A DNA stretch of 47,134 nucleotides from Brachybacterium avium. GTDB lineage: Bacteria > Actinomycetota > Actinomycetes > Actinomycetales > Dermabacteraceae. Location of the stretch: the NCBI RefSeq assembly GCF_002216795.1, contig NZ_CP022318.1, positions 1 through 47,134 on the forward strand, read 5' to 3'. The number at the start of each line of letters is the position of its first letter. Position 1 is the stretch's first letter. Shown one piece after another: positions 39,539 to 47,134 of this stretch. Position numbers and translations under genes: made by a program. Under the pieces are notes generated by a model. The model was given only the letters and a program-made list of their open reading frames with translations. It was not told the origin of the DNA and did no database searches.

Positions 39539-41037
39539 GCCTCTTCACCTCCCGGTGCAGCCAGAACGAGATCGGTCGGATCTTCGTGCGCCCCGGCCGA
39601 GAACTCGTCGCCTTGCAGATCCACTCGCGCCTGGGAGAGCAGCGAGCCGTCCGTGTCGGCCAGTCGCGCCTCGATGCTCGAGCGAGAGGCTCTCATCAGC
39701 ACGGCCGGCTTGTTCCCGATCTTCATCAGGCAGCACCCCTGCTCGAGGTTCATCATCAGGTCGATCGAGGACGGCGGCAGTCCGAACAGGCGCTGGCACG
39801 CCTCCGCATCTTCTCGTCGTGCCTGGCGGAACAGGGCGATGGTGCCCGCCTCCTTGATCGTGGCGATGGCCGGGGAGTCCGCAGGCACGTCCGAGAGGTG
39901 CTGGTAGTTCGTGACCGTTGACAGTGCCAGGCCACGCGACTTCTTCGTGTTCTGCTGTGAGACCTTGGCGAACGAGCCCTCCACGAGGTGCCATCCCTCT
40001 TCCACGACGAAGAACGTCGGTACGGCCGACTTCTGCTTGAGCAGAGTCGACCGGAGCCAGGTGTTGATGATCGCCATGACCACTGGCACGGCGGGCCCGC
40101 TGTCCGGCAGCGCGGAGATGTCGAAGACCGTCAATCCGGCGTTGACCCGGATTTCTTCGCTGGTCTCTCCGTCGATCAGTCCTGCGAGCTCGCCCTCGAT
40201 GCACTCCTCGAGGGCGAAGCCGACTCGGCGGCCCCAGGCCGCGTACTCCTCGACTCCGTAGTGCCCTAGCTGTTGGCCGACGATCTCCTCATCGGGCTGC
40301 AGCAGGTAGAGCGTGACGTCGTGGATGGTTGCGATCCGTCCTGCCTCATGCGCGCGGGTCACCGCCGCGTCGCGTGCGACGCGCAGTGCCTTCCGCTCCT
40401 CCGCGCTGAGAGACTCCCCGATGACCTCCTCGAGGATCGCCTTGAGCAGGTCCGTGTGGCTGGCGGTCAGTCGGTCCGATCCGGTGATGACCGGATCCAG
40501 CGGGTTGATCCGCAGTCCGCCGGCCTCTCCGGTGAATCGGATCGGTTCGACCCCCAGCCCCCGCGCGAGAGCGGCGTACTCGCCTTCGTGCTCCCCGTCG
40601 GTGTCTCCCGCCGTCTGCATTTTCTTGTCGACGATGACTACGCGACGGCCAAGCGTCAGGTTCCGCATCGTGATCCACGTCTTGGAGAACGAACTCTTGC
40701 CGAAGCCAACGTCTCCGATCGACACGCAGTTCGGGGACCCCACGTTCTTGGCGCGGTATCCCTCGATCGGGTCGTGGAAGACCGGCCATCCGGTGATGAG
40801 GTCGTCGCCGGCGTACAGGCCGAAGGCGGAGGTGGGGGCGCCGGCCACGGCCAGGTGCAGTGCAGAGGTCTGCGACGTTGTCGACCGCAGCATCGCCAGC
40901 TGCTGGTCGTAGGCACCGAGGAAGTCGAGCCACCCCCAGCGACGTGCTTCGCGCAGCCATAGCTCAGCCGATGCCCCCGCGCCCGAAGATGCGGCCGCGC
41001 CCTTCTTCCGGGTCTTTGCCCGCTGCCCATTCACCAT
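39535..41037 (-). CDS. VirB4-like T4SS ATPase
   Basis: A 500-residue protein. Walker A GDVGFGKSS at 108-116, Walker B TFFVVEEGWHL at 341-351, plus STVTNYQHL and IALFRQARREDAEACQRLFG, the HerA/VirB4 fold. It lacks the N-terminal domain of long VirB4 proteins (about 800 residues); in actinobacterial systems that part is typically a separate protein, here probably the SCO6880-like one. It powers substrate transfer and assembly. Confidence 0.9.
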   Translation of the reverse strand: MVNGQRAKTRKKGAAASSGAGASAELWLREARRWGWLDFLGAYDQQLAMLRSTTSQTSALHLAVAGAPTSAFGLYAGDDLITGWPVFHDPIEGYRAKNVGSPNCVSIGDVGFGKSSFSKTWITMRNLTLGRRVVIVDKKMQTAGDTDGEHEGEYAALARGLGVEPIRFTGEAGGLRINPLDPVITGSDRLTASHTDLLKAILEEVIGESLSAEERKALRVARDAAVTRAHEAGRIATIHDVTLYLLQPDEEIVGQQLGHYGVEEYAAWGRRVGFALEECIEGELAGLIDGETSEEIRVNAGLTVFDISALPDSGPAVPVVMAIINTWLRSTLLKQKSAVPTFFVVEEGWHLVEGSFAKVSQQNTKKSRGLALSTVTNYQHLSDVPADSPAIATIKEAGTIALFRQARREDAEACQRLFGLPPSSIDLMMNLEQGCCLMKIGNKPAVLMRASRSSIEARLADTDGSLLSQARVDLQGDEFSAGAHEDPTDLVLAAPGGEEA

Positions 41038-41104
41038 CGGTGGTCTCCTCGTTGCCGCGGGGATGACGCCAGCGCACCCAGTCCCCTGTCCTTCCTGATG
41101 CCGT

Positions 41105-42676
41105 TCACGCTGGGATCAGCCGCTTCTTGCGCCTGCGCACCCCGGTAGCCAGCGGCAGCGTCAGCGGCATCGCCAGGTGATGCGCGTGGTCCTGCCAGAC
41201 CAGGTGCGAGATGTGAGCCTCTGCCGCAGCTTCCTCGACTGCGTTGACCGCTTCCTCGAGCTCATCGAGGCTCGGTGCCTGGATCGTCATCGCCATCGCC
41301 CATTCGGCGCCATGGACGCCCGACCCCGGCTGTAGGTCCTGCAGACGCCGCTGAGACGCACTCATCTGCGCCTCGCTCGTTCCGTCGGAGACCTCCTTGG
41401 CCTGTTGCTGAATCGCAGAGCGGTCCATCGTCACGTCGTCCCGTGCCTCCGACCGGGCCGTCGTCGCCGGAACCAGCGTCATATGCGTGCTCACCGTGCG
41501 GACCACGGCAGGGTTAACGCCCGTCAACAGCGGCACCAGCATGTCCACCGGCAGCTCCCCCGCCGCGAACCCGTCACGCGGGACGATGGCCGTCCGCGAG
41601 TACCACGGCCGCTCACTGCCTTCGATCACCAGATAGCGGGGAGACTGAGAGCCGATCCACGGCAACCACATCGAGAACCGGTCCGCCCCGTCGAGCCGGT
41701 CCAACGGCTGATCCGGATCCTGCAGGCTCCGAGTCACGGCGGCGAGGCGCTGCTCATCCAGAGGCCGGAACTGCAACCCGTTGGACCGGCCCGCAGAAAT
41801 GATGCGACGCAGTTCTGTGGCCAGCACGCTCGACGTGCGCATATCCGCCCTGTCCCGGTCGCTCTCCTCCGCCATGTGCTCGGGCACCGTCACACGGTCA
41901 GCCGTCGCGTAGAACTCGCTCGTCGCCGGCACCCCGACCACCAGCCAGGTCCGGTTCTGCTCCTGCTGGCTGATCACTCCATCCACCAGCTCCGCATACG
42001 AGCGCACGAGAAGTTCCGGGGCCTGCTCGGGCAGAGAGTCGATCAGCCAGTGCACGTGATCGGACGGGTCAAACGGCACGATCCGCGCGACCTGCTGCAG
42101 GTGTCGCACCAGCGATCCCTGACGCGCCATCGCCGCCTGGAACTTCGCCCATCCCGCATGGTTGCGCAACCCGTCGAACCCATCCAGAATCCCGTTCTGC
42201 TGTGCTCGGAACTCGAGCACCATCGTGAACTGTGTCTGGTCGTGGACTCGCTGGCGGAGCACCACCAGCCGCCCCGGGTCCTCCATCCCCGGCCACAGCT
42301 CGACCTCAAATGCGCGGAGCTTCCCCACCGCCGCCGGGAGGTGCGGGGTGCGACCCGGCGACGCTTCTGCAGCCTCACCGCCCGCTGTGTCCAGCGTTCC
42401 CATCCGCCGATTCCACCGGCGCCGCAGTGGGATCGCCAGCATGCCCATCACGGACTTGTGGCCGAAGCTGGGCCGCGGCGACCAGACGAAGACCGTTGCC
42501 GCCAGCAACACCCCGCCGATCAGTACCGTCCAGGACCAGCGCATCACGATCAGCTGGGCGACCAGGAGCACAGCGATGCTCGACCACATTCCGATCTTCT
42601 CGAGCTTGTTCCGGTTGCCGCCCAGGATCGATCGGCCCTGCAGCTCACCACCGAGCTGTGTGTGTGTCATCGCCAT
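41105..42676 (-). CDS. SCO6880-family T4SS protein
   Basis: A 523-residue protein. I choose ATG 42676, one base after the upstream stop; the longer open frame to 43060 only shadows the VirB6-like gene. Two adjacent membrane segments near the N-terminus (MWSSIAVLLVAQLIVMRWSW, VLIGGVLLAATVFVW) are followed by a large cytoplasmic domain (LPAAVGKLRAFEVELWPGME onward). This layout matches the SCO6880 family found with VirB4 in actinobacterial conjugation loci, which is related to fused PrgI and VirB4 N-terminal parts. Confidence 0.8.
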   Translation of the reverse strand: MAMTHTQLGGELQGRSILGGNRNKLEKIGMWSSIAVLLVAQLIVMRWSWTVLIGGVLLAATVFVWSPRPSFGHKSVMGMLAIPLRRRWNRRMGTLDTAGGEAAEASPGRTPHLPAAVGKLRAFEVELWPGMEDPGRLVVLRQRVHDQTQFTMVLEFRAQQNGILDGFDGLRNHAGWAKFQAAMARQGSLVRHLQQVARIVPFDPSDHVHWLIDSLPEQAPELLVRSYAELVDGVISQQEQNRTWLVVGVPATSEFYATADRVTVPEHMAEESDRDRADMRTSSVLATELRRIISAGRSNGLQFRPLDEQRLAAVTRSLQDPDQPLDRLDGADRFSMWLPWIGSQSPRYLVIEGSERPWYSRTAIVPRDGFAAGELPVDMLVPLLTGVNPAVVRTVSTHMTLVPATTARSEARDDVTMDRSAIQQQAKEVSDGTSEAQMSASQRRLQDLQPGSGVHGAEWAMAMTIQAPSLDELEEAVNAVEEAAAEAHISHLVWQDHAHHLAMPLTLPLATGVRRRKKRLIPA

Positions 42677-42677
42677 C

Positions 42678-44411
42678 TCACTCAGCCAACTTCCGTCGAT
42701 CGTGCAACGAGCTCTGCTGTTCCTCGCCCGTCGCCCCCTGAGCGCCCGGTGTCGAGCTTTCAGCGACCGTCTTCGCGGCCCCGCCCGCCGCCTGTCCGCC
42801 CTTCGCCGCGGCACCCGCCAGGAGCAGCGCTCCGCCGGACATGGCGCCTCCCCCAGCCACGGCCGCCTTGCCAAGACCGCCGGCCGCACCCGCCTTGCCA
42901 GCGCCACCGGCGGCTCCCGCTGCCTTGCCGGCACCGGCACTCTTGCTCGCCGCACCACCTGGCGCAGGTGCCTTCGGGGCGCTTCCCATCGAGGAGGAGC
43001 CGGTGCCCTTCCCGGAGGACTGCCCACCGGACCCGGAAGACTGGCCGCCTCCTCCGCCACTGCCGTCGCCTCGCATGCGGCGCATACCCATATTCGTCAT
43101 CATTCCCCCGGCGCCACCAGCGGCAGCGCCTGCGGCCGAGGCCGGGCCGATGCCGCCGCCGTCGACCTCAGACCCATCGGGCAACAGCGGGAAGAACTTG
43201 AACGCGGCCCACGGGGCGAGCCCGATCAAGAACAGAGCGCACACGATCATGCAGCCCTCCCCCAGTGCTTGCAGCGCGTCGATGCCGATCAGATCCATCG
43301 GGTCGAACGACTGGATCATCTTGAACAGAACCGTGATCACGAAGAGCAACGCGGGCTTCGCCAGCATGATCCCGAGAACGAGCGTGGGGACCCGCAGGGC
43401 CTTCGCCCTCCATCGCGGGTGCGCGAGCATCCCGAACGCGATCGCCATCGCCACCGAGGTCAGGTACACGGCCATGCCCTGCGCGATGAACATCAAGAAC
43501 ACCAAGAACGCCGCGCTGAACAGCAACAGCCAGAAGACCAGGCCCATGATGATCCCGCCGGGCATGCTCAGTGCAGTCATCGAGTAGATCGCCCCCTCAA
43601 GGACGGTCTCGTAGATGTCCTCGCCACCCCAACTGATGATCCCCTGGTTGAAGGTCGCGATGAGGTTCTGGATGACGTAGGCCACCACGGGTGCCCACAC
43701 CATCGAGATGATCCCGCCGACCAGGTACTGAATGCTCTCGCCGAACTGATGGGCGGAGATCCGATCCAGTGACGCATCCTTGAGCACAAGGATCATCATG
43801 ATCGCCGCGACCACCAGGCCGATGCCGCCCGCAGCTGCGTAGGAGTTGCGCCACCATTCCGCAGTGAAGTCGGCGTTGCCGATGTTGACGAGCTCGCCCA
43901 TCACGATGTTCAAGAAGTCGACCGCAGCCTCCTTGAGCTGGTTCGCAAGGTCCTCGAGAACACTCCCGGGGTCCTGCACGAACTCTGCGGCGTCCTTTGC
44001 TGTGTCGATGACTTCGCCGGCCTTGCCGATGGTCGCGTCATACGCTTCCTGTGCGGCATCCCGCAGCCCACCAACGTTCGCCGTCACCAACCCGACGCAG
44101 CCGACCGTCGCGACTGGGCCCAGCGGTAGGAGCGCCGTGCACATGAGCTGAGGCTGGATCTCCTCGAACGACGGTGCCTTCGCCGCCACCCCCTCAGCGA
44201 TGCCCACACACTTGTCCACGATGTCTCCGTTGGAAATCGGGAGGAGGTCGCACGTGAACTCGGCGGCCGCGGTATTGGCGGCCGCTCGCGCTGCTTCCTT
44301 GTCCTCTGCCGTGGGCTCTGCGAGCGCTGGTGCGGCACCAACAATCACCACCAGGAGGAACGTCAGTGCTGTGAGTAGGGTCCGGCGGCCATGATCAGCT
44401 AGCTGGTTCAT
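42678..44411 (-). CDS. VirB6/TrbL-like polytopic channel protein
   Basis: A 577-residue protein with a signal peptide (LLTALTFLLVVIVGAAPALA), a Cys-containing extracellular part (residues 35-170), then five or more membrane segments (GGIGLVVAAIMMILVLKDAS, GGIISMVWAPVVAYVIQNLI, IIMGLVFWLLLFSAAFLVFL, TLVLGIMLAKPALLFVITVL, MIVCALFLIGLAPWAAFKFF). The tail is a long Gly/Ala/Ser/Met-rich low-complexity region. This is the TrbL/VirB6 order and probably forms the membrane channel. Confidence 0.85.
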   Translation of the reverse strand: MNQLADHGRRTLLTALTFLLVVIVGAAPALAEPTAEDKEAARAAANTAAAEFTCDLLPISNGDIVDKCVGIAEGVAAKAPSFEEIQPQLMCTALLPLGPVATVGCVGLVTANVGGLRDAAQEAYDATIGKAGEVIDTAKDAAEFVQDPGSVLEDLANQLKEAAVDFLNIVMGELVNIGNADFTAEWWRNSYAAAGGIGLVVAAIMMILVLKDASLDRISAHQFGESIQYLVGGIISMVWAPVVAYVIQNLIATFNQGIISWGGEDIYETVLEGAIYSMTALSMPGGIIMGLVFWLLLFSAAFLVFLMFIAQGMAVYLTSVAMAIAFGMLAHPRWRAKALRVPTLVLGIMLAKPALLFVITVLFKMIQSFDPMDLIGIDALQALGEGCMIVCALFLIGLAPWAAFKFFPLLPDGSEVDGGGIGPASAAGAAAGGAGGMMTNMGMRRMRGDGSGGGGGQSSGSGGQSSGKGTGSSSMGSAPKAPAPGGAASKSAGAGKAAGAAGGAGKAGAAGGLGKAAVAGGGAMSGGALLLAGAAAKGGQAAGGAAKTVAESSTPGAQGATGEEQQSSLHDRRKLAE

Positions 44412-45165
44412 AGTTCTCCCACTGCGTGTGTGTCCCCACCAGCGTCAACACCTCATCGTCGGGCTCCGTCACCGGCCCCTCAGGAAGCGCCGTCGGCGCC
44501 TCCGCCCGGCCGGTCCCGGAGATCTTCCAGTCACCGTCCGCCCACGTCAGACTCGTCGAGGAAACGCCGTAGTAGTACTCCCCCTCTCCCCAGTAGTCGT
44601 AGGCATGCACGATCTGCACCGTGGCCGACTGCCCTTCGGTGCACTCCTTGACCGCGAACCCACCCCAGTCAGGGCGAATCGACCCACGAGGACTCTTGGT
44701 GTCGCCGAGCTGATCGAGCATTTCCTGTGTGCTCGTGACTGCGGCCTCCTGGTGATCACCAGTGGTGAGCTCCTTGGTGAGCGCTACGTATTCGTCCTGG
44801 CTCAGCTCCCCGGAGGTGGCCTTGGTGTAGTCCAGGCCAATGAGGTAGTTGGTGGCAGCCTGGACAGCTCCCTTGCAGGTGGGCTCGTAGCCCACGGGGA
44901 CCGAGGCGTCGATGTCGGAAGTCGTGGACCCTCCCTCTCCCACGACGACATGGAGGTCCTGGCGAACGACCGGCTTCTGCGAAGTCGGCGCCGACGAGGA
45001 CGTCTGCTGCCCTTCCGGGGGCGGTTCGTCGTCGCCGAACAGTGCGTTCGCGCCGAGGACCCCGACCACGCCGAGAAGAACGAGGACCAGCACCGCGAGA
45101 ACGGCGATGATCGGTCCCGGGCGGAGCCGCCGCCGCTCGCGCTGCTCGTCGCGGAGCTCGGACAT
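44395..45165 (-). CDS. single-pass T4SS protein (VirB8-like candidate), 256 aa
   Basis: A charged N-terminus, one membrane segment (PIIAVLAVLVLVLLGVVGVL), a Pro/Ser linker and an extracytoplasmic domain with two Cys (PTCKGAV, VKECTEG) that could form a disulfide. The C-terminal half has an NTF2-like look (VQIVHAYDYWGEGEYYYGVS). Topology and position fit VirB8/TcpC-like scaffold proteins; the assignment is tentative. It overlaps the VirB6-like gene by 17 bp. Confidence 0.65.
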   Translation of the reverse strand: MSELRDEQRERRRLRPGPIIAVLAVLVLVLLGVVGVLGANALFGDDEPPPEGQQTSSSAPTSQKPVVRQDLHVVVGEGGSTTSDIDASVPVGYEPTCKGAVQAATNYLIGLDYTKATSGELSQDEYVALTKELTTGDHQEAAVTSTQEMLDQLGDTKSPRGSIRPDWGGFAVKECTEGQSATVQIVHAYDYWGEGEYYYGVSSTSLTWADGDWKISGTGRAEAPTALPEGPVTEPDDEVLTLVGTHTQWENYEPAS

Positions 45166-45455
45166 CAGCCCTGCACCGTGCCCACAATGAACAGGATCGC
45201 AGCGAAGATGACGCCCAGCGCCGCGCAGACACCGAATGCGATCAGTGCGACCTTGAGCTGGCCGGCAGCCTCGGTCATCTCCTCACTGCGGTTCGAGTGC
45301 CGGGCGACCGCCCACTTACCGGTACCGATCAGCGCCCCGAACGCGCAGCCAACGAACGCCAGGGCCCACAGGCCTCCAAGGACCAGGGCGACCAGGGTGT
45401 TCACCTCCGCGCCGAAAACATCCAGGCTCGGGGTCACGCCTTCGAACGGGTTCAT
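45165..45455 (-). CDS. VirB2/TrbC-like small membrane protein, 96 aa
   Basis: Two hydrophobic segments (NTLVALVLGGLWALAFVGCAFG and KVALIAFGVCAALGVIFAAI; quoted in part) joined by a short charged loop, with no cleavable signal peptide. Size and two-helix hairpin match VirB2/TrbC pilin-like components of Gram-positive T4SS. It overlaps the next gene by one base. Confidence 0.7.
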   Translation of the reverse strand: MNPFEGVTPSLDVFGAEVNTLVALVLGGLWALAFVGCAFGALIGTGKWAVARHSNRSEEMTEAAGQLKVALIAFGVCAALGVIFAAILFIVGTVQG

Positions 45456-45456
45456 G

Positions 45457-46458
45457 TCAGGTTCCTTCCGTGATGGGTGCAGCAGAGAGGTAGGGGTTGT
45501 CGATGGATGCCAACGTCCGGGAGACGGTCGCTCCCAGGCGCAGAAATGCTCGCTGCGTGGGAGCAGCGAGACGATCGAAGGACAGCCGTGAGCCGGCGTC
45601 GATGTGCGAGTCGTACGGGATCTCGAGCACCTCAGCGGTGTTCTCCTCGAACCATGCCCGCCACTTCGGTGCGTTCTCGTGATCGACCGCGGCGCCGCGC
45701 ACGTGAGAGATCACCGTGACCGCGTTGCGGACCAGGTCGTCGCGGCCCATCTCGTGCAGCTGCACGATCATCTGCTGCGCGGAGCGAACGTGGTCGTACG
45801 ACCAGCGCAGGGGGATCACCAGCACGTCGGCGGTGTCGGCGGCCGCGGTCCAGTTCGGGGCCAGCAGCGAGTTGCCAGTGTCGACCACGATCAGCTGATA
45901 GAAGCGCGAGAGGATCGCGTGCAGCCTCATGAACTCGTCGTGGCCGATCATCCGCATACTGCGGGAGTCCTCCGCAGAGGCGAGCACGTCGAACTTGCCC
46001 ACTTGCTGGTGGCGCAGGAACCGGCCCAGATCGCCCGTCCCTCCTCGCCCTGTCTCGAAGAGCTCCGCGCTGTCCAGCAGGTCGACCGCCGTGGTGGGGA
46101 ACCGCCCCGCTGCGGTGCGCAGCCCCAGCGTGCCCTGGTTCTCATTGTTGTCCCAGGCGACGACCCCGCCGCCGCGATGCTCGCCGAGGATCGCGGCGAG
46201 CAGCGCCACCACAGGAGTCTTCCCGGCCGAACCCTTGTGGTTCGCGACCGCGACCGTCATGGGGCGTGAGAGCTGCAGGCCCGCATCGCGCTCGTCCTCG
46301 AGCCGGGACAGCTCCTCCTTGCCCGGACGCAGCTTCACCAGACCGAGGGTGGCCAGCGCCAGGCGGCGACGCCACCCCTCCGACGCCGCCAGTCGGTGGT
46401 CACCGGAAGAGGCCACCTCGAGGGCGGCGTATGACGGCTGATTTGTGCGCTCACTCAC
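45457..46458 (-). CDS. MinD/ParA-like ATPase of the T4SS operon
   Basis: A 333-residue protein from GTG 46458, overlapping the upstream stop (GTGA). Walker A is NHKGSAGKT at 73-81, with Ser in place of the second Gly of KGGxGKT. VVAWDNNENQGTLGLR and LIVVDTGNSLLAPNW are shared with the ATPase at 1539-3218. The N-terminus is short and partly helical instead of the long disordered part of that copy. Probably a transfer-locus ATPase rather than a partition protein. Confidence 0.82.
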   Translation of the reverse strand: MSERTNQPSYAALEVASSGDHRLAASEGWRRRLALATLGLVKLRPGKEELSRLEDERDAGLQLSRPMTVAVANHKGSAGKTPVVALLAAILGEHRGGGVVAWDNNENQGTLGLRTAAGRFPTTAVDLLDSAELFETGRGGTGDLGRFLRHQQVGKFDVLASAEDSRSMRMIGHDEFMRLHAILSRFYQLIVVDTGNSLLAPNWTAAADTADVLVIPLRWSYDHVRSAQQMIVQLHEMGRDDLVRNAVTVISHVRGAAVDHENAPKWRAWFEENTAEVLEIPYDSHIDAGSRLSFDRLAAPTQRAFLRLGATVSRTLASIDNPYLSAAPITEGT

Positions 46459-46664
46459 GCCTGTGGAAGTCTGCGTGGCATCTGAACGATTCGGGGAATC
46501 GAGGGGGAAGCAGACACCCTCTTCGCATCCGCTCGGCCCTCCCGCGACTCTGCCACCTCCGCCTCAGCGGGGGTGGCCGCACCAGGGAGGTGCCCGGACT
46601 GTTGAAGAAGCTCGTGGGCAGCGCTCTGACGACGCTCGTAGCTCCCGCCCTGCCAGTCGTTCAC
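46455..46664 (-). CDS. small hypothetical protein heading the T4SS operon, 69 aa
   Basis: GTG 46664 follows ACAGGGGGCTAC and the stop overlaps the MinD-like start (GTGA), which argues for translation and coupling. The peptide is polar (NDWQGGSYERRQSAAHELLQ) with a basic end. No domain recognised. Confidence 0.5.
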   Translation of the reverse strand: MNDWQGGSYERRQSAAHELLQQSGHLPGAATPAEAEVAESREGRADAKRVSASPSIPRIVQMPRRLPQA

Positions 46665-46690
46665 CGTAGCCCCCTGTAGTTACGTCTCAT

Positions 46691-46721
46691 CATGCTTCCA
46701 TAGTCTCGCATGTTCCCGTAG
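46691..46721. promoter_or_regulatory. direct repeats in the divergent transfer promoter region
   Basis: CATGCTTCCATAG (46691-46703) and CATGTTCCCGTAG (46709-46721) are imperfect direct repeats 18 bp apart in the 66-bp gap between the leftward T4SS operon (start 46664) and the rightward HTH gene (ATG 46731). They are likely operators; a TAGCAT -10 for the rightward gene overlaps the second. Confidence 0.5.
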
Positions 46722-46730
46722 CATGCAACC

Positions 46731-46976
46731 ATGCGGAAACTTGCACAACCTCAGTTCGATCGGGCGATGCGCCGCGACTGGCCGATGATGATGGACGCCA
46801 CCGACATCTCCGAGTTCACCGGATGGACGAAGCTGACGATCCTGAACTGGATCAAGGAAGGGCAGCTCACCGGAGCGCTGACCCTCTCGGACGCCCCGAA
46901 GTCGACCGTCCTGATCCCGCGGGAGCTGGTCTTCGCGCAGCTCGATCCTCGCCACGGACCCTCCGGCCAGAAGTGA
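46731..46976 (+). CDS. excisionase/MerR-type helix-turn-helix protein, 81 aa
   Basis: ATDISEFTGWTKLTILNWIK followed by EGQLTGALTLSDAPKSTVLI and PRELVFAQL is the winged HTH of excisionase-like proteins. The start ATG 46731 has a close -10 (TAGCAT) and no clear SD, so it is probably leaderless. Sitting between two divergent transfer operons over repeated sites, it is the natural candidate for their local regulator. Confidence 0.75.
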   Translation: MRKLAQPQFDRAMRRDWPMMMDATDISEFTGWTKLTILNWIKEGQLTGALTLSDAPKSTVLIPRELVFAQLDPRHGPSGQK

Positions 46977-46983
46977 GGGGCTG

Positions 46984-47134
46984 ATGAAGAAGGCTCTCGC
47001 CATTGGCTCGGCCGGCATCCTCCTCCTCGGAGGGACTGTCGTCGGCGCTGCCGTCCTCGATGACCCGAAGACCGCGAGTTCATGCGTCCCAGGCGGCGCG
47101 GCAGTCACCGTCAGTATCGACGGGCTGCCCACCG
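46984..47134 (+). CDS. VirB1-like peptidoglycan hydrolase with NlpC/P60 domain (5' part; continues at 1-977)
   Basis: ATG 46984, 7 bp after the HTH stop. MKKALAIGSAGILLLGGTVV is a signal/membrane anchor, then SSCVPGGAAVTVSIDGLPT. The window ends after the first base of codon 51. Adding the first two bases of the window gives GAA and then an open frame (IAGYSGDALHNAAVIAQVAE) to 977, so the gene crosses the linearisation point of a circle. Confidence 0.88.
   Translation, partial: MKKALAIGSAGILLLGGTVVGAAVLDDPKTASSCVPGGAAVTVSIDGLPT

Noticed and set aside
42679..43060. N-terminal extension of the SCO6880-like protein to 43060
   Set aside because: The extra 128 residues are Arg/Pro-rich shadow of the VirB6-like gene; ATG 42676 sits one base after that gene's stop.

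Overview
The window reads as one complete circular conjugative plasmid of 47,134 bp. The last codons of the window (gene starting at 46984) run in frame into the first bases of the window (gene ending at 977), giving one uninterrupted 375-residue peptidoglycan hydrolase. High GC, GC-rich third codon positions, GTG/TTG starts, apparently leaderless genes and the protein families (SCO6880-like, DUF4913-like, MobF relaxase) point to an actinobacterium, most likely Micrococcales. The genus cannot be read from the sequence.

Layout. (1) 46.5 kb through the origin to 4.6 kb, rightward: HTH regulator, VirB1-like hydrolase, lipoprotein, a MinD-like ATPase and two unknown proteins. (2) 4.7-10.4 kb: a glutaredoxin-like gene, an RHH regulator, a primase-type replication initiator and a ParA plus RHH partition operon. 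(3) 10.4-19.7 kb: a string of small rightward cassettes (zinc-ribbon-like proteins, a ParB-like protein, a DprA-like protein, a secreted nuclease). Many are preceded by a 9-bp-phased repeat array and a folded leader, and most are followed by a perfect-stem terminator. (4) 19.9-25 kb: cargo, namely TetR, GntR, a class II tRNA-like gene with an Ile (GAU) anticodon, a small serine recombinase with a res-like site, and a frameshifted MmeI-type restriction-modification enzyme. (5) 25.1-28.2 kb: SRAP/HMCES-like protein, a second glutaredoxin behind another folded leader, and SSB. (6) 28.2-36.3 kb: leftward HNH and coiled-coil genes, a candidate oriT at about 30.6-30.7 kb, then a 1481-residue MobF relaxase-helicase and a DUF3800-like protein. 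(7) 46.7-36.5 kb, leftward: the type IV secretion operon (MinD-like, VirB2-like, VirB8-like, VirB6-like, SCO6880-like, VirB4, VirD4, DUF4913-like).

How it may fit together. If transfer starts near 30.7 kb with the relaxase side entering last, the region left of oriT enters first. The transferred strand is then the minus strand, which is the template for almost every gene from 27.7 kb down to 5.3 kb. That region carries SSB, SRAP, ParB-like and DprA-like genes behind nested inverted-repeat leaders, as expected of a leading region using single-stranded-DNA promoters. Separately, arrays of a degenerate nonamer NNGCACTNN with exact 9-bp phasing sit in front of the par operon, ssb and several cassettes. 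This suggests a plasmid-wide operator/centromere bound by the RHH protein. Both are inferences. Three genes (VirD4, MmeI-like, partition RHH) each look one base short in a G or C run, which may be an assembly artefact.
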